Positions 1 through 8,601 of a DNA stretch of 25,531 nt are shown here, piece after piece. Origin of the DNA: a virus; IMG/VR virus record IMGVR_UViG_3300030098_006327, positions 1 to 25,531 of that record. One strand, written 5' to 3'. The notes under the pieces were generated by a model. The model worked only from the letters and a program-made list of their open reading frames with translations, did not search any database and was not told the origin of the DNA. How positions within the stretch are numbered: position 1 is the first letter of the stretch; each line of letters begins with the position of its first letter. The translations under genes and the position numbers were made by a program.

Positions 1-834
1 TAATGTGTAATATTCAGGATATTCTGCATCCTCTTTAATCTTAGGCATTTTACCTCTAGCATTTGAGTTCATATAATGAAATAAATGAACACATGATGTC
101 CACTCTTCAGGACAATATTTGTATTTCTTTAAAGTATAATTACCAGTATCTCTAGTATATAAACAATATAAGTCATCAATTTCACCAAACTTATCACCAT
201 ATATTTTATCAAATAACATCTTATAGCAAGTAAGTTGTAGTTCATGGAACTTAGGATACTCTTTACCAGTCTTTAAGTCTACAATAGATAATCTAGGCTT
301 ACTAGAGTCTTTTTTATCCTTTAAAACCATTATATAATCCACAGTACCTGCAAATGGTAACTCTACATCATATAACATTATCTCTATACCCATTATTACT
401 GGGTTATTTTCTCTGTAAAATTTAATAAATGCTTCTATATTTTTTGCTATTTTAGGAGTTATTTCCTCATCTTCTCCTGTCCTGGTGTTTTTAATCTTAA
501 TATTACTTGGTAAATCTTCACCTGCAGCAAGTATAGAATTACATACATGAATGAATGTTCCTTTATCTGCAGCTTCATTCATTATATCATCACATTTATG
601 TCCATTTAATTTCAACCAAGACTTAAACCCATACCCTTTATCCAATACATTTAATATTGTAGTTGCAGAGTAAATGTAATCTCTCTCATTATCTTCAGCA
701 CCCATATTATAATAGGCCCTACCTACTGATGTGTCTTTCCTAGCTATAAATAACTGATTTTGAATCTTTAATGAATCACCTTTAGGGGTGTAATCAGAAT
801 CTATCTGTTGAATAGTTTTATCTTTTTTCGCCAT
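1..834 (-). CDS. RecB/Cas4-like PD-(D/E)XK exonuclease (partial, C-terminus cut by window edge)
   Basis: The reading frame is open for all 278 codons from the ATG at 834 to the window edge, so the C-terminus is missing. Visible motifs, in order, match the PD-(D/E)XK nuclease superfamily: GTFIH (residues 92-96), Glu151, GTVDY (163-167, catalytic Asp166), DLKTG (186-190, catalytic Asp186 and Lys188) and a downstream Gln200-x3-Tyr204. In this family these residues coordinate the metal and cut DNA. Phage members act in recombination, replication or degradation of host DNA. The start is supported by AAAGGAGTT 4-5 bases before the ATG. The gene overlaps the end of the small upstream gene by 34 bp, suggesting co-transcription. 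The N-terminal ~50 residues are unassigned. Superfamily membership is secure; the exact role (recombination exonuclease versus Cas4-like) is inferred. Confidence 0.85.
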   Translation of the reverse strand, partial: MAKKDKTIQQIDSDYTPKGDSLKIQNQLFIARKDTSVGRAYYNMGAEDNERDYIYSATTILNVLDKGYGFKSWLKLNGHKCDDIMNEAADKGTFIHVCNSILAAGEDLPSNIKIKNTRTGEDEEITPKIAKNIEAFIKFYRENNPVIMGIEIMLYDVELPFAGTVDYIMVLKDKKDSSKPRLSIVDLKTGKEYPKFHELQLTCYKMLFDKIYGDKFGEIDDLYCLYTRDTGNYTLKKYKYCPEEWTSCVHLFHYMNSNARGKMPKIKEDAEYPEYYTL

Positions 835-992
835 GATCTAACTCCTTTAATTAACAAGTCTACTATTAAATCCTTTTTATTATTACTAGCTCCAGGATTA
901 TCTATCTTATTTTTAAGTAATATCTTTTCAATCTCTATATTTAAAGATTGTGGGATATTAATGTTAATAGGATGTTTATCTTTCTTTGCCAT
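801..992 (-). CDS. Small ribbon-helix-helix-like protein, 63 aa
   Basis: This short basic protein has a strand-like segment near the N-terminus (HPININIPQSL), a Lys-rich helix, and a second predicted helix (KKDLIVDLLIKGVRSW). That order resembles the strand-helix-helix layout of CopG/Arc-type DNA-binding proteins, which usually act as dimeric repressors. The start has a good ribosome binding site (GAGAGGAATTC). The 3' end overlaps the nuclease gene by 34 bp and the 5' end overlaps the zinc-knuckle gene, so the three form one transcription unit. The family call rests only on the pattern of hydrophobic residues. It could equally be a small accessory protein of the nuclease. Confidence 0.6.
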   Translation of the reverse strand: MAKKDKHPININIPQSLNIEIEKILLKNKIDNPGASNNKKDLIVDLLIKGVRSWRKKIKLFNR

Positions 993-1173
993 TTAAGAAT
1001 TCCTCTCTACTCATTAATCTGTTTTTCCAATTAAAACCTTTGCCATTACAAGTAGTACATAAATATGCACATATACCAGTAGTATCATGGTTTTCTGTAA
1101 GCATATCGCCAGTACCATTACATCGTTTGCATTTAGATTTTATTCTTGTAGATATATATATAATTTCTTTCAT
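976..1173 (-). CDS. Small zinc-knuckle protein with two DnaJ-type CxxCxGxG motifs, 65 aa
   Basis: Two CxxCNGxG motifs (Cys15/Cys18 with NGTG, and Cys39/Cys42 with NGKG) match the repeat unit of the DnaJ central zinc-binding domain. Four cysteines could hold one zinc ion; a fifth, Cys35, is nearby. There is no J-domain, so this is not a chaperone of DnaJ type. Small phage proteins with this knuckle are known but mostly unassigned, and nucleic-acid or protein binding is the usual guess. The gene is the first of the leftward early-type cluster, preceded by AAAGGAATGTT and by a candidate promoter about 30 bp further up. It overlaps the next gene by 17 bp. The zinc site is convincing; the function is unknown. 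Confidence 0.75.
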   Translation of the reverse strand: MKEIIYISTRIKSKCKRCNGTGDMLTENHDTTGICAYLCTTCNGKGFNWKNRLMSREEFLNGKER

Positions 1174-1201
1174 AACATTCCTTTGCTCTAGTAACTATTC
1201 A

Positions 1202-1229
1202 ATATTACACAACCTACAATTAATAACAA
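1202..1229 (-). promoter_or_regulatory. Candidate sigma70-type promoter for the leftward early-type cluster
   Basis: On the minus strand TTGTTA (1224-1229) and TAATAT (1202-1207) are separated by 16 bases and lie just upstream of the zinc-knuckle gene start at 1173. A promoter is expected here because a terminator (1281-1305) ends the preceding operon. AT-rich DNA gives many chance matches, so this remains a candidate. Confidence 0.35.
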
Positions 1230-1280
1230 AGTTATTTTTATTATTTTAGTTATTTTAATTACTTTATTAAAGAGAAGAAC

Positions 1281-1305
1281 AAAAAACCCCATAATATGAG
1301 GTTCT
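1281..1305 (-). terminator. Rho-independent terminator of the late structural operon
   Basis: Read on the minus strand, AACCTCAT-ATT-ATGGGGTT forms a hairpin with one T-G pair and a 3-base loop. It is followed directly by a T-run (GGGGTTTTTTGTTC). It lies 35-55 bp after the last gene of the late operon (stop at 1340) and before the separate early-type cluster. Confidence 0.75.
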
Positions 1306-1339
1306 TTGTTGTACTGGTAGCACTATCTAAACTCGGTGA

Positions 1340-1564
1340 TTAGTTTAGAATTTCCTTTAAAGCTATTAATACACTAAATACAGCCACAAAAGTAATAAGG
1401 CCACCCCTTATTAAGGATATACGATTTTCTGCTATATTTAGTCGTTTATTTAAGCTATATGAGAATTCCTCGATCCTTTGCATATTACTTCTAATATGGG
1501 CCACATCTCTTTGGATTTCTTTTAATGTTACTTGTAAAAATGTATTTTGATCTTCTGTTTCCAT
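1340..1564 (-). CDS. Small coiled-coil protein with C-terminal membrane segment (XhlA-like layout)
   Basis: The 74-residue product has an N-terminal helical, heptad-like region (about residues 8-45) and one C-terminal hydrophobic stretch (about GGLITFVAVFSVLIAL), followed by a short tail. This layout is like XhlA-type proteins, which assist holins at the inner membrane during lysis. I place the start at 1564 because its ATG overlaps the upstream stop as TAATG, the pattern used repeatedly in this operon. An upstream in-frame ATG at 1573 would add three residues. It is the last gene before the terminator and lies about 14 kb from the lysozyme, so a tail-associated or host-takeover role is equally possible. 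Confidence 0.65.
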   Translation of the reverse strand: METEDQNTFLQVTLKEIQRDVAHIRSNMQRIEEFSYSLNKRLNIAENRISLIRGGLITFVAVFSVLIALKEILN

Positions 1565-2742
1565 TACCAACATTCTTTTATTTTTAAGCTGATAGTATAT
1601 TTATTATAAGCCACTTGCTTTACTTGTAGTGAGTTTTGGTCAAATCTACAGATTGCAAAATTTGAAGGACTATTATCAGGTGTAGAGCCACCTCCTTGTG
1701 GATTAAAGATGAATGGCAAATTACCTGCACCCATTGTTTTATTCCATACTGCACTAAAAAAATCTTCTCCATCTAATACATTAGAATTAAAGTAATCAGA
1801 ATTAACATCATCTGTATAATCATCAGAATCATAAGAACTAGCATTACTTGTATCAAATACTGTATTTCCAAGTGCATTTATAGGTAGAACTTGTTTATCT
1901 GAAAGATAGCTGAAGGTCAAATTCCACACTCGCCTTCCCCCCCTTGCACTTAATGTAGAGGCAATAGAGCCATCTCCTAATTCCCAACACCCTAAATCAC
2001 CCCATTTAGGAGCACCAGTATATCTAGCATTAGTAAGGGTAGCACCACCTTTAGTCTGTTGTGTAGTAATACCATCATTCTCTATTGTCATAGTTAGGTT
2101 AAGGTCAGGTGAATGTGGAAAGTCATAATAATTTCCAAATGCAATACCACCTATTTTAACTTGTTCTCCACCAGGGAATGGACTACCTGCTGTTTCTCCT
2201 GCATCTAGTGAACTATAAAATGCAGCATATATATTATTATGTGCATCACCACTCCACTCACAAGTAGCTAAACTAAAGCCATCATATTCAGGTTTCATTA
2301 TATTCTGTTGCCATGATGGATTAGCATTAATCCCACCTGTGATTAAAAATTCCCCACTATAATCATTAGTTGCATTAGAATAAGCATCAAGACCAAACTC
2401 TATAGGACTGCCTGTTCTTTGACTTTCACTAGCCATATTATGGTTTAAAATAGCATAATAACAATTCCCTTCCATCATTTGAGAAACAATAGTATTTTTA
2501 TATCTAGTAATAAAAGAAACTGCATCATGTGGAGTTTCTTTAAAATACCATGTTTTTGCTTTTATAGGATTAGAACCATCTTCAAAAACTCTGCGAATAT
2601 CCTCTGTTTTAGTATTCCAACCATCACCACTCATAGCATGAGAACCTGAAAAATATGGGTTTTGTTCATCAAGTAACCCTATAGATTTTGCCCATGAATG
2701 TAAATTTACATATATCCTAGGTGTGCCTACATTTTGACCCAT
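1564..2742 (-). CDS. Virion structural protein, probably tail tip/baseplate region, 392 aa
   Basis: A 392-residue soluble protein rich in Gly, Asn, Ser and aromatic residues, with no signal peptide or membrane segment. The C-terminal part (about residues 320-392) contains a pattern I associate with phage distal-tail proteins: a VWNKT helix, then LPFIFNP, a Gly/Pro-rich loop, FAICRFD, and a final beta-rich segment ending in LKIKEC. The gene follows the 157-residue tail protein with a TAATG overlap and a strong ribosome binding site (AGGAGGTTATTA). It stands downstream of the tape measure and tail-tip genes, where distal-tail or receptor-binding genes usually lie. Being a virion protein is well supported by context; the exact part is an inference. 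Confidence 0.6.
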   Translation of the reverse strand: MGQNVGTPRIYVNLHSWAKSIGLLDEQNPYFSGSHAMSGDGWNTKTEDIRRVFEDGSNPIKAKTWYFKETPHDAVSFITRYKNTIVSQMMEGNCYYAILNHNMASESQRTGSPIEFGLDAYSNATNDYSGEFLITGGINANPSWQQNIMKPEYDGFSLATCEWSGDAHNNIYAAFYSSLDAGETAGSPFPGGEQVKIGGIAFGNYYDFPHSPDLNLTMTIENDGITTQQTKGGATLTNARYTGAPKWGDLGCWELGDGSIASTLSARGGRRVWNLTFSYLSDKQVLPINALGNTVFDTSNASSYDSDDYTDDVNSDYFNSNVLDGEDFFSAVWNKTMGAGNLPFIFNPQGGGSTPDNSPSNFAICRFDQNSLQVKQVAYNKYTISLKIKECW

Positions 2743-3215
2743 TAATAACCTCCTGTACCTGAACTTCTAGGTGGAGTAGGCTGTGATATACTTACTCTCC
2801 TAGTTTCAGTTTCTTCAATTTCTGTTTTCTCTTTAATAGATGTTTTTCTAGGTATCTTGCCTGTAACATAAGTACCATTAAAATCTTCAGGGAATTGTGT
2901 AAAATCTTCCCAATTAGTATTTAATACATTCCAAAACCCTAACCCTTCTGCTACTGGTGTTGCATACTCCTGATATAAATCTCTATTTGTAACCCTGCAA
3001 GACAATATTCTTAATTCACCTTCATAAGTAAATAATACTTCAGGTTGCACATCACCTAAACTAATACCAATAATCATTCTATTATTATTCCTCATAAACC
3101 AACTATCAGGCAATTCTGAATCTGCATTAATCTTACCTTTGTATCTAATCTCAAATGCAGCTACATCAACTGCACCTTCTAATCTAACTTCGCCATTTCC
3201 ATAATAAATTCTCAT
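2742..3215 (-). CDS. Putative minor tail protein, 157 aa
   Basis: I do not recognise the family. The protein starts with a beta-rich stretch (about residues 1-75) that includes FEIRYKGKI and FTYEGELRI. The C-terminal ~35 residues are low-complexity, charged and Pro/Ser/Gly-rich (from about KTSIKEKTEIEE to the end), which suggests a disordered tail. It lies 13 bp after the tail-tip gene with AGAGGATAGATA as ribosome binding site, and its stop overlaps the next start (TAATG). The position between tail-tip and distal-tail genes points to a tail role. Confidence 0.6.
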   Translation of the reverse strand: MRIYYGNGEVRLEGAVDVAAFEIRYKGKINADSELPDSWFMRNNNRMIIGISLGDVQPEVLFTYEGELRILSCRVTNRDLYQEYATPVAEGLGFWNVLNTNWEDFTQFPEDFNGTYVTGKIPRKTSIKEKTEIEETETRRVSISQPTPPRSSGTGGY

Positions 3216-3228
3216 TATCTATCCTCTA

Positions 3229-6200
3229 TTAAGGTGCATTTAATACAATATCTACTATACCAACAATATCTAAAATATTAACCACACCATCACCATTAAC
3301 ATCTGCTGCATCAATTTGTGATTGGCTATAATCATGGTCACCAATTATAAAAGCAACAACAGACACTACATCTAAAACATTAACAATACCATCTTCAGTT
3401 GCATCTCCACTACCTGCTCCTAATGCTACTCCATTGTTATCTCCATTGTCATCATCAACTTCATCTTCTTCATTATCACCCCATGGTATAGATTCTTGCA
3501 CACTAAATGGAGGGTCATATCTTAATGTTATACCACTTTCTATAGGTTGTAGAATTTCTATCCTGATTTCAGTTTGTTCAGGGATAATTTCCATGCCTTG
3601 AGTTATATCTAAATTGTACTCAATTTGATTTAAAGTTGTATTCCAATTAGCCATTACATATATTGTAGATTGAAGGCTTTGCTCATAATTCTGTGTTGTA
3701 TCTAATGCTTGTATTACAATAATTGGTAAGTTAGATGTTCCACTATTTAATTCTACATCAACTAAATCTCCAAAAGAGCTAATGGGGTCAGCATCTTGTG
3801 CAAATGGACTATCTTGCCTATACCATTTATCCATACTAAATAAATTATTAAAGTCTGTATCACTTATATCAGAATCTTGACTTATTGTATATGATTCTTC
3901 TCCATTAAAATTAGAAAATCTAAATATTTCATCTCTTTGTGTTTGAGTAAATAATCTATCAGGAATATCTGCATCTTCATAGTAAGAAATATCTAAAGTA
4001 TCACCATCTATTAAATCATGTAATTGCATTAATTCAACAGATACACTATCTATATTTTTTTGTAAAGATGTAACATAAAATAATGGATAGGCTTGGTGTG
4101 TATCAGGTAAAAGTTCCACCTTTGTATAATCTCTACCATAAGCAGTTATGCCACCTAACAGTTCATCAAATTTCACTAAATCTCCTACAGATAAACCTAT
4201 GTACTTAACTGGCAGTTTTAATTTCAGTATTAGATGTTGGTTTTTATAGTGATTATGTAGAAATCTATTCATCCAATCAGCAGTATATTCATCTCTTATA
4301 TAACTAGATTGTAATTTACCTATATTATCATCAGGTGCATCAAATCCATAGAAATCTAAATAATCTGTATCTGTAACTGAATAATCACTAGAAACCTTTT
4401 TTAGATGGCTTTTTTGTGCATAATCATAATAGTAATCAACTTCATATTTAGAATAGATTTGTTCAGGTTTAGTTTTACTAAATGAATAATCTATAACATC
4501 ACTTACAGGCATTAAAAATGCTGATTCATAATCAGTTACATCTTGGTCTTGATATTGCAAATCATCTTGACCTATAGAGTAAAATCTTTTCATAGTATTA
4601 AATCTAAACTTACCATCATTACCAAAGTGTGGAAACATTAATGTACTTTTAGCAATATCCTCTATTAGCTTCTTACTAGATATTTGTTTGTCATGTACTG
4701 TAAATCCATATTTTAATCCTCTGTGTTCCCATACTGCTATTTGGTAATCTTCTTCATCAAAATCTGTATAACCTAATTCTTCTTCTAATATATGCCTTAT
4801 TATTACAGCAGGGTTTTCTGCCAGTTCATCTTGATATTCTCTACCTTTAACATTAGCATAGAAATCCTTATCAAAAACTTTTGTGGCATTTACCTCTCTT
4901 AATAAACTTATCTCATCAAAACCACCATTAGCAAGATTAGGTGTAGTTACTTTTCCAGTAAAAGTTGCTTTATTGCCATCTATATCTATCCAATTTTCAT
5001 AATGTATTGGTGCATTAGGGTTTGCTCCTTGACCTTCCCAACCACTTGGTGCTTCTGAACCCCAATCTGCATTTACAAAATTTATTTGTTGTGTTATCAT
5101 ACTATATTCATTAACAGATAATTCAGCTAATGAATGATAACCTGAATAATTTGCACTTAAACCACCACCTATATCATCTCCAAGATTAGAGTTAATATCA
5201 CTACTGGTTTGTATAACATAACCCCATTGTGGTAAAAGTGTTCCTTGACTATATGGAGTTATGCTACTAAAGTTTACACCATTTAATGTTAAACCTATTA
5301 GCCTAACAATATCAGAATCAGAAACATTTACATAGTCATATTGTGGTAAAAATTTAAACCCTAATTTTAACATCATAGCTTCATAATTACCTGATGAACC
5401 TGCTGTTTCTATATTATATATTGACCTAAATTCAATATTTAAATAACCTTCATTGCTATCATAAAGTAAAATTATATCATTACCTTTAGTAAATTCAGTA
5501 ATATCATCATTTAATTCAAAAACTCTTTTACCCTCCCAATGAACATCATTTGGTTCTAATGAGCCATCAAAAATTAAAGGTAAAGAATCACCTGAAAATG
5601 TTAAATCTAAATCAGAGCTATCTTCTACATCTTCATCAAGATTAGATAAAGATACTTGAAAATTATTTGAAGCATCTCTGCATTTAAGTGAAATATCTTC
5701 CACATTATCAGAAGCAGTTATTTGGCTTATTTTAGATGTTTTAAACTTTATATTACTATCTGAAGGATGGGTACTATACTGGTTTTCTTTCCTAACCTCT
5801 AAATAGCTGTCTAAATATACAAAAAGTGGATGTTGCCATTTTTCAAAATCTGTATAAATATCAGGATAACCCTGCATTTGTCTATAATCAGAAACTAAAG
5901 TGTTATATAAATCATTAAATACTAAAGGACTTCTATCAACATAACCATAAACCATAGGTATAGGTTTATTTCTGTATTTATCTAAAACACTTTCATCAGC
6001 AGGTAAAAATTCTTGTGGTAAGTCTTTATGTGCATTACTCTCTGTTAAATCTTCTAACTCTACAGTAACTGTATCAGTAGTATGTGATATTCTTCTAATT
6101 TTACCTGTATATATTTTAGGGCAATCAGTATCTTCACCTGCATCTAATGTTGTAGATGTTTGTGATTTCCAATACACACATACTTCTTTATTTATCATAG

Positions 6201-6471
6201 ATGTATTTTGAAGTAAATCAGAAAACCTAGAGCCTTCATACTCATAATTAGAAATAGATAAAGTAACAGATGATATTTTAAATCTTCTATTCTCTATATC
6301 TACTGATTGTTTAATTGAAGGAATATTTAATAATATAGGCTGAAAGTATTGCCCATCTACAGAAAGATTGTTTGTTGATATAAATATATCTAAATCAGTA
6401 AATACAACTAATGGAATTAAACTTGTGTCTTTGCCTTGTATGTCATTTAAAAAATTAGCAGGTAAGTTCAT
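3229..6471 (-). CDS. Large tail-tip/hub protein with C-terminal dockerin-like pair, 1080 aa
   Basis: This is the longest gene of the window and lies directly after the tape measure gene (TAATG overlap), the usual place of the tail-tip or central hub protein. The first ~170 residues are beta-rich (LVVFTDLDIFI, ISSVTLSISNYEYEGSRF, VCVYWKS, IYTGKIRRI) and resemble the start of hub proteins that bind the distal tail ring. The middle (about 540-850) has an alpha/beta part with ADWMNRFLHNHYKNQHL and LPVKYIGLSVGDLVKFDE, similar in style to lambda gpJ or DUF2163-type proteins. An acidic Asp/Glu/Asn linker (about 1000-1020) leads into two dockerin-type F-hand repeats at the end (about 1022-1080). The hub call is mainly from position and size; the dockerin-like end is read directly. 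Confidence 0.75.
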   Translation of the reverse strand: MNLPANFLNDIQGKDTSLIPLVVFTDLDIFISTNNLSVDGQYFQPILLNIPSIKQSVDIENRRFKISSVTLSISNYEYEGSRFSDLLQNTSMINKEVCVYWKSQTSTTLDAGEDTDCPKIYTGKIRRISHTTDTVTVELEDLTESNAHKDLPQEFLPADESVLDKYRNKPIPMVYGYVDRSPLVFNDLYNTLVSDYRQMQGYPDIYTDFEKWQHPLFVYLDSYLEVRKENQYSTHPSDSNIKFKTSKISQITASDNVEDISLKCRDASNNFQVSLSNLDEDVEDSSDLDLTFSGDSLPLIFDGSLEPNDVHWEGKRVFELNDDITEFTKGNDIILLYDSNEGYLNIEFRSIYNIETAGSSGNYEAMMLKLGFKFLPQYDYVNVSDSDIVRLIGLTLNGVNFSSITPYSQGTLLPQWGYVIQTSSDINSNLGDDIGGGLSANYSGYHSLAELSVNEYSMITQQINFVNADWGSEAPSGWEGQGANPNAPIHYENWIDIDGNKATFTGKVTTPNLANGGFDEISLLREVNATKVFDKDFYANVKGREYQDELAENPAVIIRHILEEELGYTDFDEEDYQIAVWEHRGLKYGFTVHDKQISSKKLIEDIAKSTLMFPHFGNDGKFRFNTMKRFYSIGQDDLQYQDQDVTDYESAFLMPVSDVIDYSFSKTKPEQIYSKYEVDYYYDYAQKSHLKKVSSDYSVTDTDYLDFYGFDAPDDNIGKLQSSYIRDEYTADWMNRFLHNHYKNQHLILKLKLPVKYIGLSVGDLVKFDELLGGITAYGRDYTKVELLPDTHQAYPLFYVTSLQKNIDSVSVELMQLHDLIDGDTLDISYYEDADIPDRLFTQTQRDEIFRFSNFNGEESYTISQDSDISDTDFNNLFSMDKWYRQDSPFAQDADPISSFGDLVDVELNSGTSNLPIIVIQALDTTQNYEQSLQSTIYVMANWNTTLNQIEYNLDITQGMEIIPEQTEIRIEILQPIESGITLRYDPPFSVQESIPWGDNEEDEVDDDNGDNNGVALGAGSGDATEDGIVNVLDVVSVVAFIIGDHDYSQSQIDAADVNGDGVVNILDIVGIVDIVLNAP
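3232..3408 (-). other. Dockerin type I-like domain (two Ca-binding F-hand repeats) within the tail-tip gene
   Basis: The final 59 residues contain GDATEDGIVNVLDVVSVV and, 35 residues later, ADVNGDGVVNILDIVGIV. Both fit the 12-residue Ca loop D-x-[NDT]-x-D-G-x-[VI]-N-x-x-D followed by a helix, the dockerin/EF-hand-like pattern. Known dockerins bind cohesins in cellulosomes, but many bacteria carry such repeats on surface proteins outside cellulosomes. An acidic flexible linker precedes the domain, so it is probably displayed outward on the tail tip. Confidence 0.88.
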
Positions 6472-8168
6472 TAGCTAAATGCAACCCCTTTCCTAGTAGC
6501 TTCTCTAATTGCATCTGCTAGATCGCCTTCTACAAAATCTTGTGTTAAAATATTTCCTGATACATTTACTGTTACTGATCCTCCTTGTGGGCCATCAATA
6601 TTAGGGCCTTCAAGAGGAGTGATTGATACTTGCTCTGCTTTATTATTTTCCCCTGCCATAATCAATGTAGGCCTATTAACTACTTCATCCATTCCAGTTT
6701 CAGCAAATTTTATAGATTTTAAACCTGAAACAGCATTTTGCATTAAAGAACCAATAACTGCACCTGCAGTAGCAGATGCGATAGCCCCACCTATAGGGCC
6801 AAACATTCCAAAACTACCTGAGATATGTTTAGCTATAGCTATTTGAAGTTGTGCTATAATTTCTTTCTGAGCAGATTCTTGTGCAGCTTTTGCTACATTT
6901 TTATATGCCATTCCTTGCTGCATAGATGAAATTAATGTTGATTCCATTGATTTTCTTAAATCATCTTGTGTTTTCTTAGCATCTTTCTGTGCATTAGTTA
7001 GCAAATTAAGAGATGCAGCTAACTCAGGATATTGCTCTTGAAACCTTTCAATAAACTCTTGCTCTTTAATTCGTTCATCATTTGTCTTAATTAATTTTTC
7101 AGTAAAATCACTATATTCTTTACTTGCAAGTTGATGTGATTCTATCCAATCAGGTAGACTGTTGTCTTGGTATAATATATTTACTTCATTAAGCCTTTCA
7201 GATAATGCTGCTATAATACCTTCTAATTCCTTAACTCTTGGAGTTTCATTAGGATCAACATAACCAACCCTCACAGCATCTTGTTTAGCTTTCACCAAAT
7301 CCTTTGTTCGCTTTTCTATCTCGCCTAATAACTTAAAGAAATCCGTAGAGCTTTCTATTTCCCCTAAATTTAAGCGATGCAAACTGTCAAGGTAAGCAGT
7401 TACAGCTTCCGATGCACCCTTAAATAGCTTTGCTGACCTAATAATTAAAGGCTCTAATAACTGACCTATAACTTCTGCTGTATCCCCTGCAGCATTTCCT
7501 GCCTGAGATAAAGCACCTGCCATAGTTTCAGCTTGTGCTGTAGCTTGTCCACCAAACAATCTCGCAGCATTATTAGTCAAAGAAGTTAATCTTTCAGTAG
7601 ACCCTGCAGCACCCTCTGCTTGTATACCATACCTAGATAATGCATTAGTAGATGATCCAAATGATTTAGCAACTAAATCTGCTGCAGCATTTAAATCCAT
7701 ACCTTTTGCAGCAGCCAAATCTAAAGTTGTTCTTGTTAATTGTCTGATTTGCTCTTCATCTTTTGTAAAAGCAGCAATTAATGATTGTACTCCTATTATA
7801 GCTTCATCACCAAATGCAGTTTGTTGTTGCAATGCAGATGCCTGATCTAATAAAGCTTGTGATGTCCTCCCTAAAGCAGATGATAATTTCTTTTCTGCTA
7901 GTTCTTGCTCTGCAAAAGCATCAACAGCTTTTTTAATAGAAGCAATAGTACCACCTAATGCAAAAGTAACTAGCAATAGGTTGTTTCTCATAGCACCTAA
8001 ACCTCTTCTTAGGCCCTCAGTTTTAATCCTTAATCTTCCAAAACCTTCTGCAGCACTATCTGACTTCTTTTTTACATCATCAACACCTTTGCCTAATTTC
8101 TTAAATTCTGAATTAGCCTTACTTGTTTGTGCCTTTACTTCAAATATTAATTGGTTTTTATCAGCCAT
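6471..8168 (-). CDS. Tail tape measure protein, 565 aa
   Basis: The protein has the usual tape-measure composition: a helical, Ala/Lys-rich N-terminus (about 1-50), a hydrophobic segment (about NNLLLVTFALGGTIASI), a long Ala/Gln/Leu-rich helical body, and a second Gly/Ala-rich hydrophobic segment near residue 450 (GPIGGAIASATAGAVIGSL). Tape measures set tail length and help DNA pass the membrane. At about 0.15 nm per residue, a known rule for the family, 565 residues would give a tail of roughly 85 nm, short for a siphovirus. It follows the frameshifted chaperone genes (8-bp overlap) and precedes the tail-tip gene, the classic order. Confidence 0.88.
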   Translation of the reverse strand: MADKNQLIFEVKAQTSKANSEFKKLGKGVDDVKKKSDSAAEGFGRLRIKTEGLRRGLGAMRNNLLLVTFALGGTIASIKKAVDAFAEQELAEKKLSSALGRTSQALLDQASALQQQTAFGDEAIIGVQSLIAAFTKDEEQIRQLTRTTLDLAAAKGMDLNAAADLVAKSFGSSTNALSRYGIQAEGAAGSTERLTSLTNNAARLFGGQATAQAETMAGALSQAGNAAGDTAEVIGQLLEPLIIRSAKLFKGASEAVTAYLDSLHRLNLGEIESSTDFFKLLGEIEKRTKDLVKAKQDAVRVGYVDPNETPRVKELEGIIAALSERLNEVNILYQDNSLPDWIESHQLASKEYSDFTEKLIKTNDERIKEQEFIERFQEQYPELAASLNLLTNAQKDAKKTQDDLRKSMESTLISSMQQGMAYKNVAKAAQESAQKEIIAQLQIAIAKHISGSFGMFGPIGGAIASATAGAVIGSLMQNAVSGLKSIKFAETGMDEVVNRPTLIMAGENNKAEQVSITPLEGPNIDGPQGGSVTVNVSGNILTQDFVEGDLADAIREATRKGVAFS

Positions 8169-8601
8169 TTTTCATTTTCTCTTTTAATTTATTATCTCTC
8201 ATAGCCATAGCAGTTTTAATTATATAATATTTCTCAATCCATAATGATGGGGTATCTGAATAAGCTCCCTCATAAGGTGGTGTATTCGTTTCTTTGCAGT
8301 AAATATATTTCGCTATATCTTTTTGACATTCAGAGTCCACTAATTTATTATAACAACAAAAAAAGGGTAACTGTTCGTATATATCTGATATATAATTAAA
8401 CGAATTACCCTTACTCATTTCTTGCGATTCCTCTTTTAGTTTAAATATATAATTCCATAAATCTTCTTCATCTTTAAACTCAATTTGAGGATATATCCCA
8501 TTCTGCCTAATAATACCTTTGGCTTTATAAGGAAATTCATCATATCTACACCCCTCACAACTATTGTCAATTAAGACATTAAATGCTAGTTGGAGGGTTT
8601 T
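8161..8601 (-). CDS. Tail assembly chaperone, gpT-like extension reached by -1 frameshift
   Basis: The frame is open from 8601 to the stop at 8161 (about 146 codons), but the first ~180 bp contain no ATG, GTG or TTG start in that frame. It lies in the -1 frame relative to the gene ending at 8586 and overlaps that gene's last codons. This is the layout of lambda G/GT, where frameshifting makes a longer chaperone (here about 246 residues) that loads the tape measure. The extension has several cysteines (SCEGC, FFCCYNK, SECQ), possibly metal-binding. An internal ATG at 8418 preceded by GAGGA could also give an 85-residue separate product. Position directly before the tape measure gene makes the chaperone role likely. 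Confidence 0.78.
   Translation of the reverse strand, partial: KTLQLAFNVLIDNSCEGCRYDEFPYKAKGIIRQNGIYPQIEFKDEEDLWNYIFKLKEESQEMSKGNSFNYISDIYEQLPFFCCYNKLVDSECQKDIAKYIYCKETNTPPYEGAYSDTPSLWIEKYYIIKTAMAMRDNKLKEKMKNG

Noticed and set aside
3229-3420. Dockerin-like end taken as proof of a cellulosome-forming host
   Set aside because: No cohesin, scaffoldin or glycoside hydrolase (other than the lysozyme) is in the window, and such repeats occur widely outside cellulosomes.
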